Shown piece by piece: positions 28,542 to 37,053 of a stretch of 41,673 bases of DNA (positions are counted from its first letter, which is position 1; the number at the start of each line of letters is the position of its first letter). The stretch spans positions 1 through 41,673 of the forward strand of contig NZ_DRGY01000039.1 of the NCBI RefSeq assembly GCF_011049865.1. The letters run 5' to 3'. The notes beneath the pieces were generated by a model, which saw only the letters and a program-made list of their open reading frames with translations, was not told where the DNA came from and ran no database searches. The DNA is from Marinobacter antarcticus. GTDB taxonomy: Bacteria; Pseudomonadota; Gammaproteobacteria; Pseudomonadales; Oleiphilaceae. The translations under genes were made by a program, and so were the position numbers.

Positions 28542-28872
28542 AGACAGAGAAGATCAGCGTCAAACAACGAAGTCTAGTGAAGGCGGACATCAATTATTGA
28601 GACTGGACTATCGCCGGAGGAGGCGCAAAAGAATTACCACACTATCCTTGAGCAACAAACCTAATGCGCCGAAGAAGAGCTCAAGTGACCGCTTTGTTGG
28701 AGCGCGACGTGTGGTCGTGGAAGGAGGTGTATGGTTGGCCTGCCTTCTCGACGTTAGCCGGACAAAACGGGAAAAGATGACATTTCAAGGGGGGGCGGAG
28801 CGTTGCCCCCACTGCTAGTGTTGGTTGTCCCAGCACACTTTTATCCTTCCAGCGTGCTCAACTCGTCAGGTA

Positions 28873-29322
28873 TCAAGGATAGTTCGCTATGACCTTTTCT
28901 CCTTCTGTGCTTACACCGATCACCTTGTACGGGTGGACAACCCCTGGAACTTCCATGCCAGGCGATCCCGCCGGCATTCCAGGTACTGCAATGCCTTGCA
29001 AGTCGGCGCGTTTTGACAATTCAATAACCTGCGCAGCCGGTACATGACCTTCAATGAACTTGCCATTCAGAGTGGCTGTGTGGCACGAAGCGAGGTGGCG
29101 AGGGACGCCCAGTTTGCGCTTGACCGCCGTCATGTCCTGCTCGACGTGATCAATGACCTGAAAGCCTTGCTCTTCCATATAGGAGACCCAGCTTTTACAG
29201 CAACCGCAGTTGGCGTCTCTGTGGACTTCTATGGTTGGTAGTGGCGCTGCTGCGTGGGCCGTTGCCGTCGCGAAGAGTAACGTTGCGATCGCTAGTCGAA
29301 CTTTGCTGAATTTAATGTTCAT
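28873..29322 (-). CDS. DUF411 periplasmic metal-binding protein
   Basis: 149 residues from the ATG at 29322, with AAGGAG seven bases upstream; earlier in-frame ATGs would place the signal peptide internally. Signal peptide about 1-25, then the DUF411 domain: EVHRDANCGCCKSWVSYMEEQGF (Cys39, Cys41, Cys42) and PRHLASCHTATLNGKFIEGHVP (Cys80, His81), a set of Cys/His residues plausible for copper binding. DUF411 proteins are frequently found in copper resistance loci. The gene overlaps the cytochrome c gene by 11 bases, so translation is coupled. Confidence 0.88.
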   Translation of the reverse strand: MNIKFSKVRLAIATLLFATATAHAAAPLPTIEVHRDANCGCCKSWVSYMEEQGFQVIDHVEQDMTAVKRKLGVPRHLASCHTATLNGKFIEGHVPAAQVIELSKRADLQGIAVPGMPAGSPGMEVPGVVHPYKVIGVSTEGEKVIANYP

Positions 29323-30001
29323 GTACATGCTCCTTGCCGTCGGCATGGATATGTTGAGTAGACTTAGCCGCGGAAGACTGGTCGGATTCGGCAGCACCAT
29401 CGTGATCGCTGGCGTGGCCAGTCTCGGCGTCGCCGTCGTTATGGTGCCCGCCCCCACCACGCTGAGAGGTTTCACCCCCGCCATGCTGATGGCCGCCGCT
29501 TGATGCGACCAGGGTTTGATACTGGCTAGTATCCAGGGTCGGAAGCTGCTGTATAAAAGCAACCATCCCCCATATGTACTGGTCCTCCATGCTTTTGCCC
29601 CAGGCGGGCATACCAGTCGCTTTGATTCCATGCTTGATGATCCAGAACGTTTTAGCTGGATTACCTGCGAGTCCTGCGGTGGCCAGATTCGGTGGCGCCG
29701 GATATAACCCATTACTGAGTTCGGTTGGTGCGGCTCCAGGGGACAAATGGCATGCAACACACATAGAATCATAATTACCCGCACCAGCGCGAATCTGCTG
29801 CTGGTCGGTGAGATCAGGGACCTTTATATCCTGAGCACGCATTTCGATTGAGCGGTCCCGTGCTGTATCAAGGAAAGCATGAACCGGTGCGGAATGCGGA
29901 TCGTCTGCACCAACATTAATCAACCCAAAGTACACTACGCCAGCCACACCAAGCACAGCAACGACGCCCGTTACGACCAAAGTTCCAATTATTCTTTTCA
30001 T
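29312..30001 (-). CDS. Membrane-anchored cytochrome c with His-rich tail (second copy)
   Basis: 229 residues: N-terminal helix (about 5-27), a mono-haem domain with CVACH (Cys81, Cys84, His85) and probable axial Met131 (HGIKATGMPAWG), then a 60-residue tail very rich in His, Gly and Asp (GGHQHGGG, GGGGHHNDGD, HIHADGKEHVHEH). The tail is unlike ordinary cytochromes and probably binds metal. The cytochrome part is paralogous to 27780-28325. It follows copB1 by nine bases and overlaps the DUF411 gene, so it is inside the copA1 operon. Confidence 0.88.
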   Translation of the reverse strand: MKRIIGTLVVTGVVAVLGVAGVVYFGLINVGADDPHSAPVHAFLDTARDRSIEMRAQDIKVPDLTDQQQIRAGAGNYDSMCVACHLSPGAAPTELSNGLYPAPPNLATAGLAGNPAKTFWIIKHGIKATGMPAWGKSMEDQYIWGMVAFIQQLPTLDTSQYQTLVASSGGHQHGGGETSQRGGGGHHNDGDAETGHASDHDGAAESDQSSAAKSTQHIHADGKEHVHEH

Positions 30002-30010
30002 GTGCTTTCC

Positions 30011-31048
30011 CTAGAACCACATCCGAACGCCAGCGACGAAGCGAGCCTCGTCAATATCTTCCCCTTCATCGCGAGCGAAGTCGGCGGTGTCGCCATACGA
30101 ACGACCCCAGCTAACCCCAATATAAGGGGCGAACTCACGCACAATCTCATAGCGCAGGCGCAATCCAAGTTCTGTATCGGCCAAGCCTGAGCCCGCGCCG
30201 CGCGCTGAATCGTTTTTGCCGTAGAAGTTCATCTCAGCGGTGGGCTGAAGTATCAGGCGGTTGGTCAGGAGAATGTCATACTCCCCTTCCAGGCGGGCAG
30301 CGGTCTGCCCGCCCTCGCCAATAAAGGCGGTGGCTTCCGCTTCGAACCCGTAAAGCGCCAGGCCCTGTATGCCCAATGCACCCCAGGTCTGGGGCGAGCC
30401 CGGCTTGAAATCCTGCCGTACACCGGCGACCACGTCCCACCAGGGACCGATGGAATGCCCCCAGAGCGCCTGGATCTCAGCGTCCTCAGTCACGCCGTTG
30501 GTACGCTCGCCCTCCGAGCGCAGCCACAAGCGATTAACGTCCCCGCCCCACCATCCCAACAGTTCCCAGCTGAGGGCACTGCCCTCATCGGCACGCTGGT
30601 ATTCCAATTGGTCGAAAAGCAGAAAGGCGAAGGGCATTTTGTCATGCACCGTATGCCCCTGGATTGCCGGGAACGCCGCTTCGCGGTCAGCATTGGTAAG
30701 CGCGGGTATGAGCGGCGGGCCGGCTATGCCGTCGACGTTATGCACGGAGCCGTGGTTCATCCGTCCATGATCCATGGAACCGTGATCCATGGAATTGGAA
30801 CCGTGATCCATTGAGTCATGGTCCATCGGTTTCATCTGGCCGTGATCCATGGATGAATGATCCATCTGGCCATGGCTGGTTTCGCTCTGCCCGGAAGAAT
30901 CAGATGCACGCGCTTGCTCGGCTGCCGGTGCGTGCATCGAATGGTCCATCGCTTGGGCATTCGCCACGCTTGTGGTCATTACTGCGCCGAGCGAGACGGC
31001 CAACGCCAGCAAAGGGGGACGCGCAAGCCTACTGGTGATGATCTGCAT
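30011..31048 (-). CDS. copB: CopB1, outer-membrane copper resistance protein with MDHG repeats
   Basis: 345 residues from the ATG at 31048. Signal peptide (about 1-32), a Met/His-rich stretch with many MDHGSM/MDHSSM-type units (about 35-100), then the CopB outer-membrane barrel domain beginning [22 protein letters not shown] (quoted in part), with DLLL-type strands [11 protein letters not shown] and [19 protein letters not shown], ending MWF with a terminal Phe as for outer-membrane proteins. CopB acts with CopA in periplasmic copper tolerance. It overlaps the Met-rich protein gene by 20 bases. Confidence 0.92.
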   Translation of the reverse strand: MQIITSRLARPPLLALAVSLGAVMTTSVANAQAMDHSMHAPAAEQARASDSSGQSETSHGQMDHSSMDHGQMKPMDHDSMDHGSNSMDHGSMDHGRMNHGSVHNVDGIAGPPLIPALTNADREAAFPAIQGHTVHDKMPFAFLLFDQLEYQRADEGSALSWELLGWWGGDVNRLWLRSEGERTNGVTEDAEIQALWGHSIGPWWDVVAGVRQDFKPGSPQTWGALGIQGLALYGFEAEATAFIGEGGQTAARLEGEYDILLTNRLILQPTAEMNFYGKNDSARGAGSGLADTELGLRLRYEIVREFAPYIGVSWGRSYGDTADFARDEGEDIDEARFVAGVRMWF

Positions 31049-31331
31049 TCCCGTCGGCCTCGTTGTCTTTATGCTGAGAGTCCATTTTGCTGTGATCCAT
31101 GCCTTCATGTTTCATCGAGCCATGATCCATAGAGCCATGATCCATCTCCTGCCCGCCAGAGCCTTGCTGGCTTTGCTGGCCAGGGTTGCCGGTGGCATGT
31201 GAGGGGGCAGAAGATGATTGTTCGGGCATATCGTGCCCCTCACCGGCTGTGGCTACCGATATCTGAAAAATGCCCAGCAAGCCCAGCGTCAGAGCACTGG
31301 CGGTTAGTGTCTTACGATTCAATGCGTTCAT
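31029..31331 (-). CDS. Small Met/His-rich periplasmic protein (MDHGSM repeats)
   Basis: 100 residues from the ATG at 31331, which has GGAG five bases upstream; an ATG six codons earlier (31349) overlaps the copA1 stop without a ribosome site. Signal peptide about 1-29, a Ser/Gln/Gly-rich linker, and a C-terminal copper-binding stretch [20 protein letters not shown] with a His-rich tail ending DHHQ. The same repeat occurs in copA1 and copB1 on either side. It may buffer or pass copper between them. I know no named family beyond the repeat type. Confidence 0.78.
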   Translation of the reverse strand: MNALNRKTLTASALTLGLLGIFQISVATAGEGHDMPEQSSSAPSHATGNPGQQSQQGSGGQEMDHGSMDHGSMKHEGMDHSKMDSQHKDNEADGNADHHQ

Positions 31332-31341
31332 AGCGTCTCCT

Positions 31342-33189
31342 TTATTCATCTACTCGTACCTCACGGAACATGCCCATTTCCATGTGAAACAGCAGGTGGC
31401 AATGGTAGGCCCAGCGGCCGAGCGCATCGGCTGTAACACGGTAACTACGCTTCGAGCCAGGCGGCATGTCAATGGTGTGCTTACGCACCATGAAGTTACC
31501 GTGCTCATCTTCAAGATCGCTCCACATGCCATGGAGGTGAATGGGGTGCGTCATCATGGTGTCATTGACCAACGTGATTCGAACCCTTTCACCGTATTTG
31601 AGGCGCAGCGGTTCGGCGTCAGAAAATTCGATGCCGTCGAACGACCAGGAAAATTTTTCCATGTGTCCTGTGAGGTGCAGTTCGATTGTTCTACCCGGCT
31701 CGCGGCCGTCCGGGTCGGGGAAGGTGCTTTTCAGGTCGGCATAGGTCAGGGTTCGGCGTCCGTTGTCGCGTAGCCCGATACCCGGATCGTCCAACTTGTG
31801 CGTCGGCGTCATGGTCTGCATATCGACCAGCGGATTGTCCTCTTCAGAGGCTGGGTGCGATTGCATTGCTCCCATCCCAGCCATTTCTCCGTGATCCATA
31901 CCAGCCATCTGCCCATGGTCCATGCCGGCCATCTTGCTGTGATCCATTCCACCCATGTCGCCTTGCATCTGCCCATGATCCATGCCCGACATATTGCTAT
32001 GGTCCATTGTGGCCATCTCGCCCTGCATGCCGCCATGGTCCATTCCGGCCATGCCTCCCATGCTGCCGTGGTCCATACCCATATCGGCCATGCTGATCTC
32101 GGGGCGTGGATCAGTCTCGGGTACCGGGGCGCTCAGGCCATCCCGAACGGCCAAGGTACCGCGGGCAAAACCTGTACGGTCCATGGACTGGGCGAAGATG
32201 GTGTACGCCTCCTCGGCGATGGGCTCGACGATCACGTCATAGGTCTCCGCCACCGCTATACGAAACTCATCAACACTGACCGGGTCCACGTACAGGCCGT
32301 CTGCGGCGACTACGGTCATTTTCAACCCTGGAATACGCACGTCGAAATAGCTCATCGCCGAGCCGTTGATAAAGCGCAGCCGCAGCTTCTCGCCCGGCTT
32401 GAACAAGCCGGTCCAGTTGCCATTGGGCGCCTGGCCATTCATAAGGTAGGTATAGGTATAGCCGCTGATATCTGCGAGATCAGTCGGGCTCATTTTCATC
32501 TGCGCCCACATCTTGCGGTCAGCAACCGTAGCGCCCCAGCCCTTCTCCTTTACATCACTGATGAAATCGCCAACGGTTCGTTTGTTGAAATTGTAGTAAT
32601 CCGACTGTTTCTTCAGCTTGGCCATGACTTCGTCCGACGTCTCATCGGTCCAGTCAGTCAGCATTACGACATAGTCGCGGTCGTACTCGAATGGCTCCGG
32701 CTCCCGGGCATCAATTACCAAGGGCCCATAAACGCCTGCCTGTTCCTGAAAGCCAGAATGGCTGTGGTACCAGTAGGTACCGTTTTGATTGACCTGAAAC
32801 TTGTACTCGTACATGCCATCCGGTGCGATACCGTGAAAACTCAAGCCGGGAACGCCATCCATATTCGCCGGCAGGATAATGCCGTGCCAGTGAATGGAAG
32901 TGTCTTCGCTAAGCCGATTCGCAACGCGCAGGGTGACAGTGTCGCCCTCACGCCAGCGCAACAGCGGGCCGGGAATAGTGCCGTTGATAGTCATCGCCGT
33001 GCGGGGCGCACCCGTAATGTTTACTGGCGTTTCACCAATGACCAAATCAAATTCGGTGCCGGTCAGCACGCTGGGTTGCCCAGGACTGTTCACCGCCCAG
33101 ACCGGCGAGCGCCATAAGCCGAGCCCTCCAAACAGGCTGGTAGCGACCAGCCCTTTGACGAAGGTCCGTCTTGAAGTTTTGTATGGCAT
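31342..33189 (-). CDS. copA: CopA1, periplasmic multicopper oxidase with seven MDH[GS]xM repeats
   Basis: 615 residues from the ATG at 33189, which opens a twin-arginine signal (SRRTFVKGL). Three cupredoxin domains carry all copper ligands: HWHG (His100, His102), HSH (142-144), HPIHLHG and [13 protein letters not shown] (Cys597). Between domains 2 and 3, residues about 367-443 hold seven MDHG/MDHS-x-M units that bind extra copper. CopA oxidises Cu(I) and sequesters copper in the periplasm. The frame stays open 83 codons upstream, but that extension crosses a terminator. A copper box lies at 33302-33317. First gene of the leftward copper operon. Confidence 0.95.
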   Translation of the reverse strand: MPYKTSRRTFVKGLVATSLFGGLGLWRSPVWAVNSPGQPSVLTGTEFDLVIGETPVNITGAPRTAMTINGTIPGPLLRWREGDTVTLRVANRLSEDTSIHWHGIILPANMDGVPGLSFHGIAPDGMYEYKFQVNQNGTYWYHSHSGFQEQAGVYGPLVIDAREPEPFEYDRDYVVMLTDWTDETSDEVMAKLKKQSDYYNFNKRTVGDFISDVKEKGWGATVADRKMWAQMKMSPTDLADISGYTYTYLMNGQAPNGNWTGLFKPGEKLRLRFINGSAMSYFDVRIPGLKMTVVAADGLYVDPVSVDEFRIAVAETYDVIVEPIAEEAYTIFAQSMDRTGFARGTLAVRDGLSAPVPETDPRPEISMADMGMDHGSMGGMAGMDHGGMQGEMATMDHSNMSGMDHGQMQGDMGGMDHSKMAGMDHGQMAGMDHGEMAGMGAMQSHPASEEDNPLVDMQTMTPTHKLDDPGIGLRDNGRRTLTYADLKSTFPDPDGREPGRTIELHLTGHMEKFSWSFDGIEFSDAEPLRLKYGERVRITLVNDTMMTHPIHLHGMWSDLEDEHGNFMVRKHTIDMPPGSKRSYRVTADALGRWAYHCHLLFHMEMGMFREVRVDE

Positions 33190-33301
33190 GCGAATGTATC
33201 CCGTCGTCAAAAAAGGTGCTAGAAAATCAGTGTCGGTTCGCCAGGTTGTTCTCGGCACATCCACCCTGTTTCCAATGTGCCATATTTCGATACGAGCCGT
33301 G

Positions 33302-33317
33302 ATTACATTTATGTAAG
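33302..33317 (-). promoter_or_regulatory. CopR/CzcR-type box of the leftward cop operon
   Basis: ATTACATTTATGTAAG: TTACA (33303-33307), TTTA, TGTAA (33312-33316). It is 113 bases upstream of copA1 and just downstream of the terminator of RNA element 2, so copA1 appears to start from a fresh promoter here. Confidence 0.7.
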
Positions 33318-33330
33318 GTTCAATGAACCC

Positions 33331-33391
33331 AAAAAAAAGGCGCCCTAAGGCGCCTAAAGCATCTCTTTGAAGGAGCGGAACGCCAAGAGAG
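33331..33391 (-). ncRNA. Structured RNA plus intrinsic terminator, element 2
   Basis: Homologue of the element at 24911-24976. On the minus strand: outer stem TCTCTT/AAGAGA (33385-33390 with 33362-33367), inner stem GCG/CGC (33375-33377, 33381-33383), unpaired CCTTCA, then terminator GGCGCC-TTAG-GGCGCC (33339-33354) and eight T. The inner stem differs in sequence from element 1 yet still pairs. Transcription from somewhere right of 33395 would end here, just before the copA1 promoter, suggesting an independent small RNA or a leader attenuator. Confidence 0.55.
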
Positions 33392-33472
33392 CAAGGTTCA
33401 ACACACAAGGCAGAACAACACGCCTCACAAATAATCATACACGGGACAAGTTAACTGGAGGCTGAAGCGAAC

Positions 33473-33488
33473 ATTACAATTCTGTCAG
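33473..33488 (+). promoter_or_regulatory. CopR/CzcR-type box of the rightward cop operon
   Basis: ATTACAATTCTGTCAG: TTACA (33474-33478), ATTC, TGTCA (33483-33487). Exactly 51 bases further right is CAGTCGACTAAACGGAG (from 33524). The same pair with the same 51-base offset occurs at 36445/36496, so this is a duplicated promoter reading rightward to copA2. Confidence 0.7.
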
Positions 33489-33647
33489 GTTCATGAGTCT
33501 AGAAAAACTTTTCCACGATATGCCAGTCGACTAAACGGAGCGTTCAACTGATAAACGCTGGTCATTTACACAGCCAGTTAAGTGACCCAGCGCAGCAACT
33601 AGCCAGTTGGCCATAAGTGCCCGTTTCCGACCCGCAGGAAAACGCAG

Positions 33648-35483
33648 ATGACCGATAATTCCAGATTGACTCCGCGCGCAGCCATGACCCGCCGTGATTT
33701 TCTCATAAAGACGGGCTCTTTGACGCTTGTCGGTTACTTGGCTTTGGGCCGACCCGCCTGGGCTAATGGTCCCGGTTTGCCGAGTGCAGGTGAGTTTGGT
33801 GAGCTGGTCGCTACCGATACTGGCGGCATCGACCTGTATCTGGAAGAACGCGATTTGTTGGTCGGGGGTCAACCCGGTCGCGCTATCACAATCAATGGTT
33901 CCTTCCCAGGCCCCACGATCCACATGCGAGAAGGCGCCGAAGCAGTAATTCGAGTCCATAATCGCTTGGCGGAATCAACATCAATCCATTGGCATGGGGT
34001 TTTGCTGCCCTTTGATATGGATGGAGTGCCCGGCATCAGCTTCGCTGGTATTCCAGCGGGCGATACCTTCACCTACCGTTTCCCTGTCCGCCAGAATGGG
34101 ACCTACTGGTATCACAGCCATTCGGCCTTCCAAGAACAACGCGGCCATTACGGTCAGCTAATCATAGAGCCGGCCAAACCCGACCACATCGATTACGACG
34201 TCGAGTACTCCGTTGTCTTGTCGGACTGGACGTTTACAGCCCCCCACACGGTTTTTCGTAAGCTCAAGACAATTGAGGGTTACTTCAACTTCCAGAGGCC
34301 GACACTAGCGAACATCGATAACCAGATGCAGGCAACGGGCATGACGCTGGAGGAAGTAATTGCCAAGCGGCTGGCGTGGCAACGTATGCGCATGGACCCC
34401 ACCGACATCGCCGATGTTACCGGCGCGACTTATAGTTTTCTAATGAATGGAAAGACAACGGAAGAGAATCCGACTTTTATCGCCAAACCTGGTCAGCGCG
34501 TTCGTCTGCGGATCGTGAACGCTTCGGCGCAAACCTATTATGACGTCCGCATTCCCGGCCTGCCGATGACGGTGGTTCAAGCCGACGGACAAAATATCAA
34601 GCCTGTCGAAACCGATGAGTTTCGCATCGCTGTCGCCGAGACCTACGATGTAATCGTAACGATGCCTGACGACCAAGCTTACACGTTATTCGCCGAAGCC
34701 ATGGACCGTAGCGGCGCGACTCGAGGGACGCTCGCTCCACAGCTCGGGATGTCAGCGGCCATACCGGAGCTGCGACGCAGGCCTATGTTAACCATGGCCG
34801 ATATGGGCATGATGGGAGGGGGGATGAAAAGCATGGAAGGGGGAAATCAAAATAAACATGCAAGCAAGGATTCGCAAACCTCACCCCGCAGCGGAAATGA
34901 GTTGCCCACCGAAAACCTGGTGGAGCGCATCAAGCACGGCCCGGACGAGCACGGCTCTGCCAGCATCACCATGGCCCAAACTGCCTACCGCCGCCTGGAT
35001 TATCCGGGAGCCGGCCTCGGAGACGATGATTGGCGGGTGCTTACCTATAGCCAGCTTCGAGCACTGGAACGTCCGGCCCTTCGGCGGCCACCAACACGAG
35101 AATTCGATCTGCACCTGACCGGCAACATGCACAAGTTTATCTGGGGTTTTGACGGCAAAAAGTGGTCAGAGTCAGACATGATCCGTTTTCAGCATGGCGA
35201 GCGGCTGCGGATCAACATGATCAATGACACCATGATGAGCCACCCAATTCATTTGCACGGGATGTGGATGGATCTGTACGCCGGTGGTGACCTCGACACC
35301 AATCCCCGCAAGCACACAGTCAACGTACAGCCAGCTGAATTGCTGACTGTAGACATTACCGCCGACGCGCCGGGACAGTGGGCCTTTCATTGCCATCTTC
35401 TTTATCATATGGAGGCAGGAATGTTCCGCACGGTTGCTGTCGTCCGTTCGCTGGATGGAGGGTCTATCGATGCTGACGCCTAA
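33648..35483 (+). CDS. copA: CopA2, second multicopper oxidase, without the MDHG repeat block
   Basis: 611 residues. Twin-arginine signal TRRDFLIKTG (about 14-23), with MTDNSRLTPRAAM before it; the second ATG (33684) is an alternative start. Copper ligands are complete: HWHG, HSH, HPIHLHG, FHCHLLYHMEAGM. Where copA1 has seven MDH repeats this protein has only MADMGMMGGGMKSMEGG followed by a Lys/Asn/Ser-rich linker, so it should bind less extra copper. AGGAA precedes the ATG. It is divergent from copA1 and followed by its own copB. Confidence 0.94.
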   Translation: MTDNSRLTPRAAMTRRDFLIKTGSLTLVGYLALGRPAWANGPGLPSAGEFGELVATDTGGIDLYLEERDLLVGGQPGRAITINGSFPGPTIHMREGAEAVIRVHNRLAESTSIHWHGVLLPFDMDGVPGISFAGIPAGDTFTYRFPVRQNGTYWYHSHSAFQEQRGHYGQLIIEPAKPDHIDYDVEYSVVLSDWTFTAPHTVFRKLKTIEGYFNFQRPTLANIDNQMQATGMTLEEVIAKRLAWQRMRMDPTDIADVTGATYSFLMNGKTTEENPTFIAKPGQRVRLRIVNASAQTYYDVRIPGLPMTVVQADGQNIKPVETDEFRIAVAETYDVIVTMPDDQAYTLFAEAMDRSGATRGTLAPQLGMSAAIPELRRRPMLTMADMGMMGGGMKSMEGGNQNKHASKDSQTSPRSGNELPTENLVERIKHGPDEHGSASITMAQTAYRRLDYPGAGLGDDDWRVLTYSQLRALERPALRRPPTREFDLHLTGNMHKFIWGFDGKKWSESDMIRFQHGERLRINMINDTMMSHPIHLHGMWMDLYAGGDLDTNPRKHTVNVQPAELLTVDITADAPGQWAFHCHLLYHMEAGMFRTVAVVRSLDGGSIDADA

Positions 35484-36399
35484 TCTCCGCCTCTTAGCGA
35501 TGATCGCCATGACCGTTGTGTTGGTACCCAGCGCGGCACATGCTCAGAACAAGCATGACATGTCAGACATGCCGTCCACAGCAAACCGTCCTGATCACCA
35601 GCATTCCGCCCAGCAGCACGAAGGGACACCACCCCCTGACCTCGAAATTCCGCCACTGCCCGCAGGCATGACGCTGGAGGAGGTATTTGACTATAGCAAC
35701 AGCGAACCACCCTCCGATTTTCCCGATCCAGTGCCCGACGATCAGCTTTTTGCTTTCGCGCTCTTTGACCAGCTTGAATACCGCGTGCCAGATGATGATG
35801 ACGCGCGGGACCGCCTAGGTTGGGAGGCCGAAGGCTGGATCGGAGGCGACATCAACAAGTTTTGGTGGAAAAGCGAAGGGGAGGCGATTTTCGAAGGAAC
35901 GGACGAAGGCGAAAGCGAAAATGACTTTCTTTATTCTCGGTTGATCACACCATTTTGGAATGTGCAAACCGGCGTTCAATATGCCAATGAGTGGATCACC
36001 AATGATGACTATAATGACCGCTGGTCTTATGTGCTGGGTTTGCAGGGCATGGCGCCCTATCAGTTCGAATTGGATAATTCGCTATATGTCTCGGAAGATG
36101 GCGATGTGACATTTGAGACTGAGGGCGAGTATGACGTTCGAATCACCCAGCGGTTGGTCCTACAGCCCCGCGTCGGGTTGACCTTTTCTGCACAAACCAT
36201 TTCTGAACGCAATCTCGGGTCTGGACTGACCGAGGCCGACTTCGATCTGCGCTTGCGTTATGAGATCAAACGAGAGCTTGCGCCCTATGTCGGCCTCCGT
36301 TATCACTCTCTCGTCGGCGAAACCGAAAACATCGCCGAAGCCGCTGGAGAGCGGACTGAGCAATGGCTATTCCTCGCCGGCCTGCGCTTGGCCTTTTAG
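35470..36399 (+). CDS. copB: CopB2, second outer-membrane copper resistance protein
   Basis: 309 residues from the ATG at 35470, supported by GGAGGG seven bases upstream and by the signal peptide that follows (LLAMIAMTVVLVPSAAHAQ). A short His/Met/Asp-rich stretch (KHDMSDM, DHQHSAQQHEG) replaces the long MDHG repeats of copB1. The barrel domain starts near FAFALFDQLEYRVPDD and ends LFLAGLRLAF with terminal Phe. It overlaps the end of copA2 by 14 bases. A paralogue of 30011-31048 with diverged metal-binding segment. Confidence 0.92.
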   Translation: MLTPNLRLLAMIAMTVVLVPSAAHAQNKHDMSDMPSTANRPDHQHSAQQHEGTPPPDLEIPPLPAGMTLEEVFDYSNSEPPSDFPDPVPDDQLFAFALFDQLEYRVPDDDDARDRLGWEAEGWIGGDINKFWWKSEGEAIFEGTDEGESENDFLYSRLITPFWNVQTGVQYANEWITNDDYNDRWSYVLGLQGMAPYQFELDNSLYVSEDGDVTFETEGEYDVRITQRLVLQPRVGLTFSAQTISERNLGSGLTEADFDLRLRYEIKRELAPYVGLRYHSLVGETENIAEAAGERTEQWLFLAGLRLAF

Positions 36400-36444
36400 T
36401 TGAACGGCCTCGTTTAACTTGAAGACGCTTAACCTGAACTCATC

Positions 36445-36460
36445 ATTACAATTCTGTCAG
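36445..36460 (+). promoter_or_regulatory. CopR/CzcR-type box of the copper storage gene
   Basis: ATTACAATTCTGTCAG, identical over 16 bases to the box at 33473. CAGTCGACTAAATGGAG starts at 36496, again 51 bases downstream. It lies 114 bases before the Csp-type gene. Confidence 0.72.
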
Positions 36461-36573
36461 TTTGTACTTGTTCAGAAACTTATCAACGGGTCTGTCAGTC
36501 GACTAAATGGAGTGTCTCGCCCTGGCTCGCTGGGACAAGACGCATTCAAATCGCTAACTGTGGAGATAAACAC

Positions 36574-36900
36574 ATGCATTCCAAATATGAATCCTGCATC
36601 CAAGCCTGTAGTAACTGTGCAATCGCCTGCCAAACCTGTGCAGCTGCCTGTCTCAACGAAGACGACGTAAAAATGATGGCGCAATGTATCAAGCTGGACA
36701 TGGATTGTGCGGAGATCTGTCAGATGGCCGCTGCTTTCATGGCAAGAGGCAGCGAATATGCCGGAGAGATATGCCGTATCTGTGCCAAGATTTGCCGCGC
36801 CTGTGGTGAAGAGTGCAAGAAGCATGAAGCTGACCATTGTCAGCGCTGCGCCGAAGCCTGCATGGCCTGTGCCGAAGAATGTGAGCGGATGGCTGGTTAA
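36574..36900 (+). CDS. Csp-type four-helix copper storage protein, 19 Cys in 108 residues
   Basis: 108 residues containing 19 cysteines in CxxxC and CxxC patterns along four helices (for example CIQACSNCAIACQTCAAAC at 8-26, CRICAKICRACGEEC at 67-81, CQRCAEACMACAEEC at 89-103). This is the pattern of Csp/DUF326 proteins, whose helical bundle core binds many Cu(I) ions. There is no signal peptide, so it is a cytosolic form like Csp3. GGAG is eight bases upstream. It is preceded by a copper box and followed by a strong hairpin and copR. Confidence 0.92.
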   Translation: MHSKYESCIQACSNCAIACQTCAAACLNEDDVKMMAQCIKLDMDCAEICQMAAAFMARGSEYAGEICRICAKICRACGEECKKHEADHCQRCAEACMACAEECERMAG

Positions 36901-36905
36901 TCGCC

Positions 36906-36936
36906 TGGCGCGTTCGGGTCAATCCCCGACGCGCCA
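36906..36936. terminator. Long GC-rich hairpin after the storage gene
   Basis: TGGCGCGT (36906-36913) pairs with ACGCGCCA (36929-36936), extended inward by TCGGG/CCCGA with a one-base bulge. No T tract follows. It could end the Csp transcript or limit read-through into copR. Confidence 0.5.
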
Positions 36937-37053
36937 ACCCCGTCGAAGCGTTAACATCAACAATGCGTTAGACCCAGCCGATTACCTTTCTGAAAGGGAA
37001 TAGCATCTCCGCGCTGAGAATTGCACAATGAGCTATCGCTTAGGAGCTTGATT

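Larger units (their letters stand above)
28326..28872. other. 547-base gap with copper box and no clear gene
   Basis: Contains the copper box (28421-28435), a 16-codon frame behind an excellent ribosome site (28491-28541) and a GGGGGC/GCCCCC hairpin (28791-28810) without T tail. A 105-codon frame at 28501 is Arg/Lys/Ser-rich without ribosome site and looks non-coding. The region may hold the remnant of a deleted gene. Confidence 0.4.

Noticed and set aside
28501..28818. 105-residue plus-strand frame
   Set aside because: No ribosome site, composition dominated by Arg/Lys/Ser, no domain; judged non-coding.
31342..33438. 698-residue CopA with an 83-residue N-terminal extension as the main product
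   Set aside because: The twin-arginine signal must be near the N-terminus, a terminator and copper box lie inside the extension, and 33438 lacks a ribosome site. The Cys-rich start is kept only as a low-weight finding.
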